Both the position numbers and the translations under genes were made by a program. Shown one piece after another: positions 28,782 through 38,760 of a stretch of DNA of 64,000 nt; positions within the stretch are counted from its first letter, which is position 1, and each line of letters begins with the position of its first letter. The notes under the pieces are model-generated. The model saw only the letters and a list, made by a program, of their open reading frames with translations, did not search any database and was not told the origin of the DNA. Source of the stretch: Cupriavidus necator (GTDB lineage Bacteria; Pseudomonadota; Gammaproteobacteria; Burkholderiales; Burkholderiaceae); contig CP074381.1 of NCBI GenBank assembly GCA_022041995.1, forward strand, positions 2,170,001 through 2,234,000, in the 5' to 3' direction.

Positions 28782-29417
28782 TCAGCGGATGCCCAGCAGC
28801 TTGTGGGTCTGCAGCGACAGCCGCCAGCGCGGATGGCGCTGGCAGAACGCCACCGCGGCGGCGGTATTTTCCCTCGCCAGCGGGCCATCCATGGCCTGCA
28901 CCAGGAAATGGCGGAAATCAAGCTGCTCGTATGCGGCAAAGTCCTGGCCCTCCTGCGGGATCACGACTTTGAGCTCGTCACCACGCGTGACCACCAGTTC
29001 CGAGCCCATCTTGGGGCTGACGCAGACCCAGTCGATCCCCGCCGGCACGGCGATGGTGCCGTTGGTTTCGATCGCGATCTCGAAGCCCTGCGCATGCAGC
29101 GCGCCGATCAGCGGCGCATCCAGCTGCAGCAGCGGCTCGCCCCCGGTGCAGACCACCAGCGGCTGGCCGCCCGCGCCCTGCGGCCATTCCGACGCGACCA
29201 CCGCGGCCAGCTCTTCGGCCGTGCGGTACTTGCCGCCGCGCGTGCCATCGGTGCCGACGAAATCCGTATCGCAGAACTGGCACACCGCGCTGGCGCGGTC
29301 GTCTTCGCGGCCGCTCCACAGGTTGCAGCCGGCAAAGCGGCAGAACACCGCGGCGCGGCCGGCATTGGCGCCTTCGCCCTGCAGCGTATAGAAGATTTCC
29401 TTGACGGCGTAAGTCAT
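28782..29417 (-). CDS. queE: 7-carboxy-7-deazaguanine synthase QueE (radical SAM)
   Basis: This 211-residue radical SAM enzyme starts MTYAVKEIFYTLQGEGANAG. The cluster cysteines are in CRFAGCNLWSG and CQFCDTDF, the expanded CX14CX2C pattern typical of QueE in proteobacteria. VVCTGGEPLLQLD is the SAM-binding GGE motif. It converts 6-carboxytetrahydropterin to 7-carboxy-7-deazaguanine in queuosine synthesis. A 123-bp gap separates it from queD. Confidence 0.95.
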   Translation of the reverse strand: MTYAVKEIFYTLQGEGANAGRAAVFCRFAGCNLWSGREDDRASAVCQFCDTDFVGTDGTRGGKYRTAEELAAVVASEWPQGAGGQPLVVCTGGEPLLQLDAPLIGALHAQGFEIAIETNGTIAVPAGIDWVCVSPKMGSELVVTRGDELKVVIPQEGQDFAAYEQLDFRHFLVQAMDGPLARENTAAAVAFCQRHPRWRLSLQTHKLLGIR

Positions 29418-29434
29418 GCGTGGGGGTCTCTCTG

Positions 29435-29463
29435 GGACCGTTCTGGACCGTTCCGGGACCGTT
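29435..29463. repeat. three GGACCGTT repeats upstream of queE
   Basis: GGACCGTT occurs at 29435-29442, 29445-29452 and 29456-29463, spaced 10 and 11 bp, close to one helical turn. It begins 18 bp before the queE start codon on the minus strand. It may be a protein-binding array or a slippage product. Confidence 0.55.
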
Positions 29464-29701
29464 AACGGGCCTTCGGCCGCCGTTGGGCTGGCCGGGGTTT
29501 CAATAGGTATTGGGCAAAGGCCGGATTACAAGTATCACGGATCTGGGCTCGGGCTCCCGGATCGGCGCCGCATTGCTGGCAGCGCGGGCGGTGTGCACCG
29601 GGTTTCCCGTGCAGGGCTCCGGGCACTGCCGGAGGACCGCCTGTGGCCTGTCGCAGGCTGCGTCCGGCCGGTCCGGACGTATTGCAAGTATACCAGAGGG
29701 G

Positions 29702-30628
29702 TCAGGGTTTTCGCTTAGATACTGGCGGGATGCGGTCCCCGCCGCCGGCCAGGTGAGCGGCCAGGAAATCGAGGAAACAGGCAATCCGCGCCGACAGCTG
29801 CGTATTCAGGTAGTACACGGCGTGGATCGATTGCCGCACCTCCTCGGTCTGGTCCACCAGCACCTGCACCAGATCGCCCGCGCGCCGGTCGGCCTCGGTC
29901 ATGAAATCCGCCAGGCACACCAGCCCCTGGCCGGCCAGGGCCAGGTGGCGCAGGGTTTCGCCGCTGGATGCCGCCAGATGTGGCCGGATCGGCAACTCCA
30001 GGCCGTCGTCGGTCCGCACGGGCCAGCGGTTGAGCCCTTCCGGCTGGGTAAAGCCCAGCAGCGCATGCCCGGCCAGGTCGGCCACGCTGCGCGGCCGCCC
30101 GCGTGCCTTCAGGTAGGCGGGGCTGGCCAGCACGCGCAGCCGCGAGGTGCCCAGCGAGCGCGCATGCAGCGTTGAATCGCGCAGCGTGCCGATGCGGATG
30201 GCGACATCGGTGCGGTGCTCGATCAGGTCGATGATCTGGTCGTTGGTGTTCAGTTCCAGCTCGATGTCCGGATACAGGCGCCGGAACTCGCCCACCAGCG
30301 GCACCACCGCGTGCAGCATGAACGGCGCGGCCGCATTGACGCGCAGCTTGCCCGCCGGGCGCTGGCGGCGCAGCGCCATCTGCTCCTCGGCCAGGTCTGC
30401 CGCGGACAGGATGCCGCGCGCATGCGCCAGCATGGCGCCGCCCTCCTCCGTCAGCTCCAGCCGGCGCGTGGTCCGGCGCAGCAGCGTGGTTTCCAGCTTG
30501 TCCTCCAGGCGGCTCAGCGCGCGGCTGATGCCAGACACGGTCTGGCCCAACTGCTCGGCAGCGGCCGTGATCGAGCCGGCATCGACCACGGCGACAAAGG
30601 CGGCGAGTTCTTCCAGGGTCAGCTTCAT
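29702..30628 (-). CDS. LysR family transcriptional regulator
   Basis: This 308-residue regulator has the N-terminal helix-turn-helix (ELAAFVAVVDAGSITAAAEQ through SRALSRLEDKLETTLLRRTT, residues 6-58) and an effector domain of the CrgA/YafC-type (GKLRVNAAAPFMLHAVVPLV). It diverges from the MFS gene at 30750 with 121 bp between. The order LysR, MFS, dkgB recalls the yafC-dkgB arrangement in enterobacteria, so control of the MFS and aldo-keto reductase genes is likely. The gap holds ATCT-N5-AGAT (30648-30660), a possible site. Confidence 0.9.
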   Translation of the reverse strand: MKLTLEELAAFVAVVDAGSITAAAEQLGQTVSGISRALSRLEDKLETTLLRRTTRRLELTEEGGAMLAHARGILSAADLAEEQMALRRQRPAGKLRVNAAAPFMLHAVVPLVGEFRRLYPDIELELNTNDQIIDLIEHRTDVAIRIGTLRDSTLHARSLGTSRLRVLASPAYLKARGRPRSVADLAGHALLGFTQPEGLNRWPVRTDDGLELPIRPHLAASSGETLRHLALAGQGLVCLADFMTEADRRAGDLVQVLVDQTEEVRQSIHAVYYLNTQLSARIACFLDFLAAHLAGGGDRIPPVSKRKP

Positions 30629-30749
30629 TCTTGAATTTTAATCAAATATCTTCTGCAGATCACCGGGTTTTTCTGCAAAAGCATGTCAGGCACACTCGGC
30701 CCTGTTCCTGGCTCCTTTCGCCCTTGTTGCCCTTACCGGAGGCTGCATC

Positions 30750-31958
30750 ATGCCCATTGCCCTGTTCGCGCTGACCATCAGCGCCTTTGCCATCGGCACG
30801 ACCGAGTTCGTGATCGTTGGCCTGATCCCTACCATTGCCGCCGACCTGCATGTCTCGCTGCCGTCGGCGGGGCTGCTGGTCAGCCTGTACGCGCTGGGCG
30901 TCGCCATCGGCGCGCCCGTGCTGACCGCGCTGACCGGGCGGCTGCCGCGCAAGCTGCTGCTGTTGTCGCTGATGGCACTGTTTACGCTCGGCAACCTGCT
31001 GGCGTGGAAGGCGCCCGGCTATGAATCGCTGGTGCTGGCGCGCGTGCTGACCGGCCTGGCCCACGGCGTGTTCTTCTCGATCGGCTCGACCATCGCCACC
31101 GGGCTGGTGCCGCGCGAGAAAGCCGCCAGTGCCATCGCCATCATGTTCACCGGCCTGACCGTGGCGCTGGTGACCGGCGTGCCGCTTGGCACCTTCATTG
31201 GCCAGCACTTCGGCTGGCGTGAGACCTTCCTGGCCGTCTCGGCGCTGGGCGCAGTGGCCTTTGTCGGCAGCCTGCTGTTCGTGCCGCGCAACATCGCGCA
31301 TACGCCGCCGGCGTCGCTGCTGCAGCAGGCTCGTGTGCTGGCCGAGCCGCGGCTGCTGCTGGTGTACGCCAAGACCGCGATCGGCTACGGCGGTTCGTTC
31401 ATCCCCTTCACCTTCCTCGCCCCGATCCTGCAGGACGTGTCCGGCTTTGACGCCGGCGCGGTCGGCCTGGTGATGCTGGTGTATGGTGTCTCGGTCGCCG
31501 CGGGCAACATCTGGGGCGGCCGCCTGGCCGACCGCCACGGGCCGATCCCGGCGTTGAAGCTGGTGTTCCTGCTGCTGGCCCTGGTGCTGTTCGTGCTGAC
31601 CTTCACCGCGCCGCATCGCTGGCTGGTGGTGGCGACCGTGCTGGCCTGGGGCGCCGTGGCCTTCGGCAACGTGCCCGGCCTGCAGGTCTACGTAGTCAAG
31701 CAGGCCGAACGCTTCACGCCTGACGCCGTGGACGTGGCCTCCGGCCTGAATATCGCCGCCTTCAATCTCGGCATTGCCGGCGCGGCCTGGGCCGGCGGGC
31801 TGATCGTGACCCACCTGGGGCTGATGCAGACTCCATGGATCGGCGCGCTGGTCGTGCTGGTGGCACTGGCCCTGACCGAGCTGAGCGGGCGCCTGGACCG
31901 CGCCGCTGGCTTCGATGCCCGCAGCGGCGGCATGCCGGCCGGTGCCATGACGCACTGA
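30750..31958 (+). CDS. MFS transporter, AraJ/YdhP-like
   Basis: This 402-residue inner-membrane protein has about 12 predicted membrane segments. The N-terminal FALTISAFAIGTTEFVIVGL and the motif GAPVLTALTGRLPRK are typical of the DHA1 arabinose-efflux/AraJ-like family. The central loop is at about residues 190-205. Members are mostly drug or sugar efflux pumps. It is divergent from a LysR gene and 57 bp upstream of dkgB. The substrate is unknown. Confidence 0.88.
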   Translation: MPIALFALTISAFAIGTTEFVIVGLIPTIAADLHVSLPSAGLLVSLYALGVAIGAPVLTALTGRLPRKLLLLSLMALFTLGNLLAWKAPGYESLVLARVLTGLAHGVFFSIGSTIATGLVPREKAASAIAIMFTGLTVALVTGVPLGTFIGQHFGWRETFLAVSALGAVAFVGSLLFVPRNIAHTPPASLLQQARVLAEPRLLLVYAKTAIGYGGSFIPFTFLAPILQDVSGFDAGAVGLVMLVYGVSVAAGNIWGGRLADRHGPIPALKLVFLLLALVLFVLTFTAPHRWLVVATVLAWGAVAFGNVPGLQVYVVKQAERFTPDAVDVASGLNIAAFNLGIAGAAWAGGLIVTHLGLMQTPWIGALVVLVALALTELSGRLDRAAGFDARSGGMPAGAMTH

Positions 31959-32015
31959 TCCGCCCCCCCTGTACCGACGCTTCGCGAACACCCTGAAAGC
32001 TATAAGGAGAACATC

Positions 32016-32816
32016 ATGCAGATTCCCGCCATCGGCCTCGGCACGTTCCGACTCAAGGGCCGGCAGGTCATCGACTCGGTGCGCACCGGGCTGGAACTGG
32101 GCTACCGCCATGTCGACACCGCGCAGATCTACGACAACGAGGCCGAAGTCGGCCAGGCCATCGCCGCCAGCGGCGTGCCGCGCCAGGACCTGTTTGTCAC
32201 CACCAAGATCTGGACCGGAGCGCTGGGCCGCGACCGCCTGCGCGCCAGCCTGGAGCAGAGCCTGGAAAAGCTGCAACTGGACCAGGTCGACCTGACGCTG
32301 ATCCACTGGCCCGCGCCCGGCGACACAATCCCCGTGCAGGAATACATGGCGGCACTGGCCGAGGCGCGCGCCGCGGGCCTCACCCGCGCGACCGGCGTAT
32401 CGAACTTCACCATCGCCCACCTGCAGCAGGCCATCGATGCGGTCGGCGCCGACCAGATCGCCACGCAGCAGATCGAAATGCACCCGTTCCTGCAGAACCG
32501 CAAGCTGGCCGACTTCACCCGCGCGCAAGGCATCCACCTCACCGCATACATGCCGCTGGCCTACGGCAAGGTGGTGCACGACCCGGTCCTGCAGCGGATT
32601 GCACAGGCGCACGGCGCATCTCCCGCGCAGGTCGCGCTGGCATGGCTGCTGCAGCAGGGCTATGCGGTGATCCCGTCGTCGACCCGGCGCGCCAACCTGG
32701 AGAGCAACCTGGCGGCAGCATCGCTGCGGTTGTCGGAGCAGGAGATGGCGGCCATCGCCGGCCTGGACCGCGGCGAGCGGCTGGCCAACCCGGACTTTGC
32801 GCCGAAGTGGGATTGA
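32016..32816 (+). CDS. dkgB: aldo/keto reductase, DkgB-like
   Basis: This 266-residue aldo-keto reductase has the catalytic tetrad segments: [13 protein letters not shown] with D and Y, KIWTGAL with K, and LIHWPAPGD with [12 protein letters not shown] and [14 protein letters not shown] form the NADPH site. It resembles DkgB (YafB), which reduces 2,5-diketo-D-gluconate and methylglyoxal. AAGGAG precedes the ATG. An intrinsic terminator follows at 32846. Confidence 0.88.
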   Translation: MQIPAIGLGTFRLKGRQVIDSVRTGLELGYRHVDTAQIYDNEAEVGQAIAASGVPRQDLFVTTKIWTGALGRDRLRASLEQSLEKLQLDQVDLTLIHWPAPGDTIPVQEYMAALAEARAAGLTRATGVSNFTIAHLQQAIDAVGADQIATQQIEMHPFLQNRKLADFTRAQGIHLTAYMPLAYGKVVHDPVLQRIAQAHGASPAQVALAWLLQQGYAVIPSSTRRANLESNLAAASLRLSEQEMAAIAGLDRGERLANPDFAPKWD

Positions 32817-32845
32817 TCGCCGCCTGAGCGCGCCATGATGAACAC

Positions 32846-32872
32846 GGCCGGGCCTTTGCGCCCGGCCTTTTT
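32846..32872 (+). terminator. intrinsic terminator after dkgB
   Basis: GGCCGGGC (32846-32853) pairs with GCCCGGCC (32860-32867) around a CTTTGC loop, followed by TTTTT. It lies 30 bp after the dkgB stop and ends just before the converging DUF1993 stop. Confidence 0.85.
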
Positions 32873-32873
32873 C

Positions 32874-33380
32874 TTACTTGAGCCCGAGATAGTCGCGCTT
32901 GCCGATCTGCACGCCCTTGTGGCGCAGGATGTCGTAGGCAGTGGTCACGTGGAAGTAGAAATTGGGCAACGCAAAGCCCAGCAGGTAGGACTTGCCGTCG
33001 AATGTCATCGGCCCCTGGCGCAGCTTCAGCTCGATCGCGCGCCGCTCGCTGCCTTCCAGCTGCTCAGGCGTGATCTGCTCCAGGAAGACGACGGTGCGGG
33101 CGATGCGGTCCTGCAGTTCGGCAAAGGTGGTTTCCGTATCGGCGAACGACGGCACCTCGATGCCTGCCAGCCGCGCGGCGCAGCCCTTGGCGGCGTCGCT
33201 GGCGCGCTGCACCTGTGCCGCCAGCGCATCCATGTCGGCGATCAGGCGGGACTGGATCAGGTCGGCCGGATCCATGCCCTGCGCCTGGGCGTGGGCCGCG
33301 CCCTTGTCCAGGATCGCGGCCAGGTTGCCGAGCGCGCGGATGAACAAGGGAATCGAAACTTCGTACATCGAGAGTGCCAT
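32874..33380 (-). CDS. DUF1993 family protein
   Basis: This 168-residue soluble helical protein begins MALSMYEVSIPLFIRALGNL, the usual DUF1993 opening. It continues with the LIQSRLIADMDALAAQVQRA helix and ends with the conserved FYFHVTTAYDILRHKGV segment. The family is related to DinB-like four-helix proteins and has no established function. The start at 33380 follows an AGGAGAT ribosome binding site. A 272-bp gap separates it from the rightward hypothetical gene. Confidence 0.85.
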   Translation of the reverse strand: MALSMYEVSIPLFIRALGNLAAILDKGAAHAQAQGMDPADLIQSRLIADMDALAAQVQRASDAAKGCAARLAGIEVPSFADTETTFAELQDRIARTVVFLEQITPEQLEGSERRAIELKLRQGPMTFDGKSYLLGFALPNFYFHVTTAYDILRHKGVQIGKRDYLGLK

Positions 33381-33652
33381 GGGGATCTCCTGTGCAGGCC
33401 CTGGTTGGAAATTTCTTGTTGTCGGGGGCCGTCGGGCCGCACCGCTGCCGCGAGCATAGACCGGATCGGCATTTGCTGCCGGACACCGAGCCGCGCAACC
33501 GGCAGGGCGCGGCCAGGCCAGGTGCCGCGGCCTGAGACCTGAGGGGTGGCGGGAAAGATGGCGCGCCCGCAGCGGGCAACCGGCGACCGGCAACCTGTTA
33601 ACATATGCGGTCATCGCCCCCGCTATCTTGCGGCCTTGTGGCCGCGCCCCAC

Positions 33653-34054
33653 ATGAACGCGCCGTTCCCTCTTCGCACGGAATGCCCGCCCGGCGCCTGC
33701 ATCTGCGGGCGCGAAGCCTTGCTGAGTGACCCCAACGCTGACTTGCGCGTGCTGCGGCTCACCCGCCCCGAGGAAAAGCGGCTGGTCGAACGGCTTGAGA
33801 GCCTGACCAGCCTGGCTGAACTGCAGCGCATGGAAAGCCTGATGCAGACCCAGCTGGGCATCGTGCTGACCATCACCCCCAGCGCCCGCGGCGTGCGCAC
33901 GGTGCGCGGCATCAGCATCCAGGTGCAGGAGCAGCCCGGCCTGTGCCGCAAGATCCGCCAGTCGATCCCCGCCGCCATCCGCCGCAGCATGGAAGAGCAT
34001 CCCGAGATCGCCTATGCGATCGTGGATGCGCATGACCTGCTGGGCGGCATCTGA
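33653..34054 (+). CDS. conserved-looking hypothetical protein with CPPGACxC motif
   Basis: This 133-residue protein begins MNAPFPLRTECPPGACICGR, with three cysteines in a CPPGACIC cluster. A helical region follows (LVERLESLTSLAELQRMESL), then an IVLTITPSARGVRTVRGISI strand segment. It is not recognised. The cysteine cluster could bind a metal. The ATG at 33653 places the cysteine motif near the N-terminus; a longer in-frame start exists. The gene converges with DUF2239 with an 18-bp gap. Confidence 0.65.
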   Translation: MNAPFPLRTECPPGACICGREALLSDPNADLRVLRLTRPEEKRLVERLESLTSLAELQRMESLMQTQLGIVLTITPSARGVRTVRGISIQVQEQPGLCRKIRQSIPAAIRRSMEEHPEIAYAIVDAHDLLGGI

Positions 34055-34072
34055 GCGGGACCGCCCAGCCGT

Positions 34073-34692
34073 TCAGGCGTTGCTGTTGGCAAGGCGCATC
34101 GCGTGCTCGCGGACATCCACCGGCCATGCCTCGATCCGCTGCGCAAAGCCCGCCACATCGCCCGCGAACAAGGCCCGCGTGGCTTCCTCGAAGCCGGGCA
34201 AATCTCCCGCCATCGCCACCATGAAGTGGTAGGTCCGTTCGCTGGCGCGGCGGCCGCGGTCCTTGTCCGCGCTGTCCCGGCGCGCCTGCTCGACCAGCTT
34301 GCGCAGGGCCACGGATGCCCCGCCTGGCTGGGCGGCCAGCCATTCCCAATGGCGCGGCAGCAGCGTCACCTCGCGCGATACCACGCCAAGCTTCGGGCGC
34401 CCTCGGCCCGGGGCTCGGCCACATCCGCTGCGTCGTCGTTCTCGCCGGCTGGCTGCCGCAGGGATTCTAGCTGCGCGGCGCGCTTGGCAGTCCGCTCAAG
34501 TGCGGCGGCCTCCGTCCCGCTTGTATCCAGGTCGACGGAGCGCCCGGTGCTGTCGTCGAAAACCAGCACGGGTCCGCCCGCGCCAGCTTCCAGCGCACGC
34601 TTGAGCGCCAGCGCATTGGCTTGCAGCGGGCCCGTGGCGATACGCCGGTGGCCGTCGAAGGTGGTGTAGTTGTGAAGCGTTACGTTGCTCAT
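34073..34692 (-). CDS. DUF2239 family protein, one frameshift in this sequence
   Basis: The gene starts at 34692 (MSNVTLHNYTTFDGHRRIAT) and ends at 34073, with a missing G/C near 34395-34402. Restoring it gives 206 residues. The N-terminal half has FDDSTGRSVDLDTSG and the C-terminal half has VSREVTLLPRHWEWLAAQPG, the DUF2239 signature. The conserved C-terminal half contains RTYHFMVAMAGDLPGFEEAT. The function is not established. Two near-identical direct repeats occupy its promoter (34720-34770), suggesting tight regulation. Confidence 0.82.
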
Positions 34693-34719
34693 GGGGATGC
34701 CCCTGGGAGACGACCTCCG

Positions 34720-34770
34720 AATATTACCCGGATAAAATAAGATGCCAATATCACCCGGGTATAAATAAGA
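34720..34770 (-). promoter_or_regulatory. tandem operator-like repeats upstream of DUF2239 gene
   Basis: AATATTACCCGGATAAAAT (34720-34738) and AATATCACCCGGGTATAAA (34747-34765) begin two near-identical direct repeats 27 bp apart, each ending with AATAAGA. The second contains the palindrome ACCCGGGT. They lie about 30-80 bp upstream of the DUF2239 start codon on the minus strand. The regulator is unknown. Confidence 0.6.
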
Positions 34771-34786
34771 CCACCTCGCTTTCGGG

Positions 34787-36400
34787 TCACCAGGGTTCCA
34801 GCTTCCACCCATCCGACGTTGCCGCCAGTCGATGGGTCAGCCCCAGGCTGGCCATGAACACATCATCGTGGGACACCACCACCAGTGCGCCCTGATAGCC
34901 GCGCAGCATCGTCTCCACCGCCTGCACGGACGGCAGGTCCAGGTGGTTGCTGGGTTCATCGAACAACAGCAGCTGTGCCGGCGGATCGGCATACAAGGTA
35001 CAAGCCAGCGCGGCCTTCAGGCGCTCGCCGCCGCTGAGCAGGCCGCTGGGTACGGTGACCTTCTGCGCATCGAGATCCAGCAGCGCCAGCCGCGTGCGCA
35101 ATGCCGCCTCCCCCGCGGTGTGGTTGGCGGCCAGCATCTGTTCAATGGTTGAGCGCTGCGGCAACAGGCCGGCCAGTTGCTGGTCGAGGTAGGCGCTTTC
35201 GACATGCACCGCGCAGCGGCCAGCCAGCGGCTGCAACTGGCCGGCCAGCAGCTTGAGCAAGGTGGACTTGCCGCAGCCGTTGGGGCCGACCACGCCCACG
35301 CGCTGCTGGCCCGTCAGGGTCAGGCTGACGCGTCGCGTAGCGGCCGGCACGAACGGCAGATCGACCTCCTCCAGTTCAGCTACGCGGCGTTGGGCCGCCT
35401 GACTGACAGGCAACGCGAGCAATATGATCGCTGCATCGTCTTCCACCTGTCGCGCTGCGTCGCTCACGCGCGCATCGAGCGCTTCGCGCGCCGCCGCTTG
35501 CTGCAGGCGCAGCCTGCCCGCCGATGCCTGGCTGCGCTCCTTCTGCCGGCCCAGCAGGATCCTGGCCTGATTGGCGTCGCGCGCCTGCCGGTGGCCACGG
35601 GCCTGCCGACGCTCCTGGCGTTCACGTTGCGCACGCAGCGACTGTTCTTCCCGCTTGCGTTCGAGCTTGCGCTGATCCAGCTGCTGCAAGGCATTCTCTC
35701 GCTCCTGCGCCTTGCATTGCGCATAGAACGAATAGCCGCCGCCATAGCTGCGCAGTCCGAGCGACGACAGCTCGACGATGCGCGCCATGCCCGCCAGCAA
35801 TTGCCGGTCATGGCTGACCACCAGCAGGCCGCGTTGCCAGCGTTGCAGTTGTGCGATCAGCGCCAGCCGGTTCGGCCGGTCCAGGTGGTTGCTGGGTTCG
35901 TCGAGAATCAGGAAATCGGCATCCGACAACAGCGCGCCGATCAGTGCCACACGCATGGCTTCGCCGCCGCTCAGGGTGCGCGCCGGGGTGTCCGCGTGCA
36001 GGTAGCCCAGGCCATTGCGCTCCAGCTCCTGCTGCAGCCGTTGCGGCATGTTCCAGTGCTCGCCGACGTCATCGAAGTCTTGTGCCACCGTGCTGCCGGC
36101 CTCAAGGCGTTGCAGCGCATCCAGCACCGACTGCACGCCAGCCAGCCCGGCCACCGACGTCTGCACGGCATGCGCAGCCTGCTGGGACAGGTAATGCACG
36201 CTGCCCGAGCGCACGCAACGCCCCGCGGAGGGCTCCAGCTCCCCGCCCAGGATGCGTGCCAGCACGGACTTGCCGATACCGTTGCGCCCGACCAGGCCAG
36301 TGGGACGGCCATCGAATTGTTCGGACAGTTCAGAGAAGAGCGTCCGGCCGTCGGGCAGGACGCAGGCAACGCTTTCCAGCGTCAGCTTGGGATTTGACAT
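34787..36400 (-). CDS. ABC-F family ATPase
   Basis: This 537-residue protein has two ABC domains and no membrane segments. Walker A motifs are GRNGIGKSV and GPNGCGKST, signatures are TLSGGEAMR and LLSGGERLK, and Walker B regions are LILDEPSNHLD and LLFDEPSNHLD. A long charged arm (QCKAQERENALQQLDQRKLE onward) with many Arg/Gln lies between them. ABC-F members act on the ribosome in translation rescue or antibiotic protection. The DEPSNHLD form is unlike the YbiT-like copy at 24717. The role is unknown. Confidence 0.9.
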   Translation of the reverse strand: MSNPKLTLESVACVLPDGRTLFSELSEQFDGRPTGLVGRNGIGKSVLARILGGELEPSAGRCVRSGSVHYLSQQAAHAVQTSVAGLAGVQSVLDALQRLEAGSTVAQDFDDVGEHWNMPQRLQQELERNGLGYLHADTPARTLSGGEAMRVALIGALLSDADFLILDEPSNHLDRPNRLALIAQLQRWQRGLLVVSHDRQLLAGMARIVELSSLGLRSYGGGYSFYAQCKAQERENALQQLDQRKLERKREEQSLRAQRERQERRQARGHRQARDANQARILLGRQKERSQASAGRLRLQQAAAREALDARVSDAARQVEDDAAIILLALPVSQAAQRRVAELEEVDLPFVPAATRRVSLTLTGQQRVGVVGPNGCGKSTLLKLLAGQLQPLAGRCAVHVESAYLDQQLAGLLPQRSTIEQMLAANHTAGEAALRTRLALLDLDAQKVTVPSGLLSGGERLKAALACTLYADPPAQLLLFDEPSNHLDLPSVQAVETMLRGYQGALVVVSHDDVFMASLGLTHRLAATSDGWKLEPW

Positions 36401-36457
36401 GCAAGATTCCAGGGATGCCAGGAACTCCCCCTGCTTGGGGGCGGTGGAGACTGGCCG

Positions 36458-36726
36458 TCATGCAGACGGCGGCATCAATGGCGCATGGTATGAATCCTCC
36501 TCGGATGGGGTTTGAATCGGCGAGGCATGGGGGACGCATGCCTGAGCACGTCGCCCCGCCCTACTCTCTGACTCGGCCCAACCTATAAGTTCACCGGGTC
36601 GGTAGCCAGCAGGTGAATTGGTGAATGCTGCCTTGGTCTCGCACCGCCACGTCGCCCACAGCTTGCAGCCGTTCGGGTTGTCCGTGCCCCGGTAGACAGC
36701 ACGGGTCCGAGCAGCAGCTTGCTCAT
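36458..36726 (-). CDS. small unidentified ORF, probable frameshift, doubtful
   Basis: An ATG at 36726 follows a GGGAGA ribosome binding site and reads MSKLLLGPVLS. A missing base near 36695 would move the frame to read YRGTDNPNGCKLWATWRCET and on to a TGA at 36458, giving 89 codons. The first 45 residues look protein-like; the rest reads like non-coding DNA. It may be the remnant of a longer gene. It is not recognised, and coding is uncertain. Confidence 0.35.
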
Positions 36727-36869
36727 TGTGATGGTCTCCCTTTGGTCACCTATTGTTGTTCGCTCGCGGGCTGCGCTGGCGCGATCGCCGCGAAAAGCCT
36801 GGCGCCGGCCATCGGACGCCCGGCCAGCCATGCCGGCGACATAAGGTGAACCAAAAGAAAATGCGCGTC

Positions 36870-36906
36870 AAGCGCCACCTGCTGATTGCGCCGGGGGCCG
36901 GCGCTT
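36870..36906 (-). terminator. possible terminator after benD
   Basis: AAGCGCC (36870-36876) and GGCGCTT (36900-36906) can pair just after the benD stop. On the minus strand a T-rich stretch (TTTTCTTTT) follows about 8 nt later. The loop is GC-rich and long, so this is weak. Confidence 0.35.
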
Positions 36907-36916
36907 CAGACCGCTG

Positions 36917-37702
36917 TCAGCCCTGATCCCCGCCGCCAACTGGCAAGACCGTGCCGGTAATGTACGAAGCCTCGTCCGATGCGAGAAACAGGATGGCATG
37001 CACCTGCTCGTCGATCGTGCCATAGCGGTGCATCAGGCTCGAGGCCCTGGTCTGGTCGACGATGGCCTGGTACCAGATGGCCTCCTGCTCGCTCTGAGCA
37101 GCCATGTTGCGTGGAATCCGGCGCGGCGGTGCCTCGGTGCCACCGGTGGCCACTGCGTTGACGCGCACGCCTTCGTGCGCATGCTCGAAGGCGAGGCTGG
37201 CCGTCAGTGCGTTGACGCCGCCCTTGGCCGCCGCGTAGGGCACACGGTGGATGCTGCGCGTGGCAATCGACGACACGTTGACGATGACGCCCTGCCGGCG
37301 CGCGACCATGCCGGGCAGCACCGCCCGGCAGCACCACAGCGTGGGGAACAGCGAGCGCCGGATCTCGGCTTCGATCTCGTCCTCTTCATAGGCCTGGAAG
37401 GGCTTGGCCCAGATTGTGCCGCCCACGTTGTTGACGAGGATGTCGATGCGGCCGAAGGCTGCTTCGGCCGCCTGCGCCATGTGCGTGGCGCCGGCATAGC
37501 GCTCCAGGTCGGCGTGCACTGCGATGGCCTGCCCGCCTGCAGCAACGATCTGCGCCGCGACTTCATCGACCAGCGTCGAGCGGTCGACCAGCGCCACCGA
37601 GGCGCCCTCGGCGGCGGCGGCCAGTGCGACGCCGCGGCCGATGCCTTGCGCGGCCCCGGTCACGATCATGGCTTTGCCGGCAAAGCGTGTAGCAGTTCTC
37701 AT
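36917..37702 (-). CDS. benD: cis-1,2-dihydroxycyclohexadiene-1-carboxylate dehydrogenase BenD
   Basis: This 261-residue SDR has the NAD motif TGAAQGIGRG, NNVGG after DILV, NVSSIATRSIHRVPYAAAKG with the Tyr-Lys pair, and the BenD-typical GGTEAPPRRIPRN. It oxidises and decarboxylates the benzoate cis-diol to catechol. The ATG at 37702 has a good AAGGAG site. An alternative ATG at 37723 overlaps the benC stop as ATGA. It is the last gene of catA-benABCD. Confidence 0.94.
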   Translation of the reverse strand: MRTATRFAGKAMIVTGAAQGIGRGVALAAAAEGASVALVDRSTLVDEVAAQIVAAGGQAIAVHADLERYAGATHMAQAAEAAFGRIDILVNNVGGTIWAKPFQAYEEDEIEAEIRRSLFPTLWCCRAVLPGMVARRQGVIVNVSSIATRSIHRVPYAAAKGGVNALTASLAFEHAHEGVRVNAVATGGTEAPPRRIPRNMAAQSEQEAIWYQAIVDQTRASSLMHRYGTIDEQVHAILFLASDEASYITGTVLPVGGGDQG

Positions 37703-37719
37703 GTTGTCGTGCTCCTTGC

Positions 37720-38760
<1,041 letters not shown>

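Noticed and set aside
29434..29459. GGGAC copies 21 bp apart upstream of queE, matching the GTCCC spacing of the MFS and BKACE promoters on the other strand
   Set aside because: A third near-copy sits between them and no GATACT box lies 35 bp downstream on that strand. The spacing follows from the short tandem repeat.
30660..32612. 650-codon minus-strand frame opposite the MFS and dkgB genes
   Set aside because: Very Gln/His/Arg-rich with no domain, and both plus-strand genes are convincing.
36870..36906. Hairpin after benD as a firm terminator
   Set aside because: The stem is only 7 bp with a long loop and the T-rich stretch is displaced, so it is listed at low confidence only.
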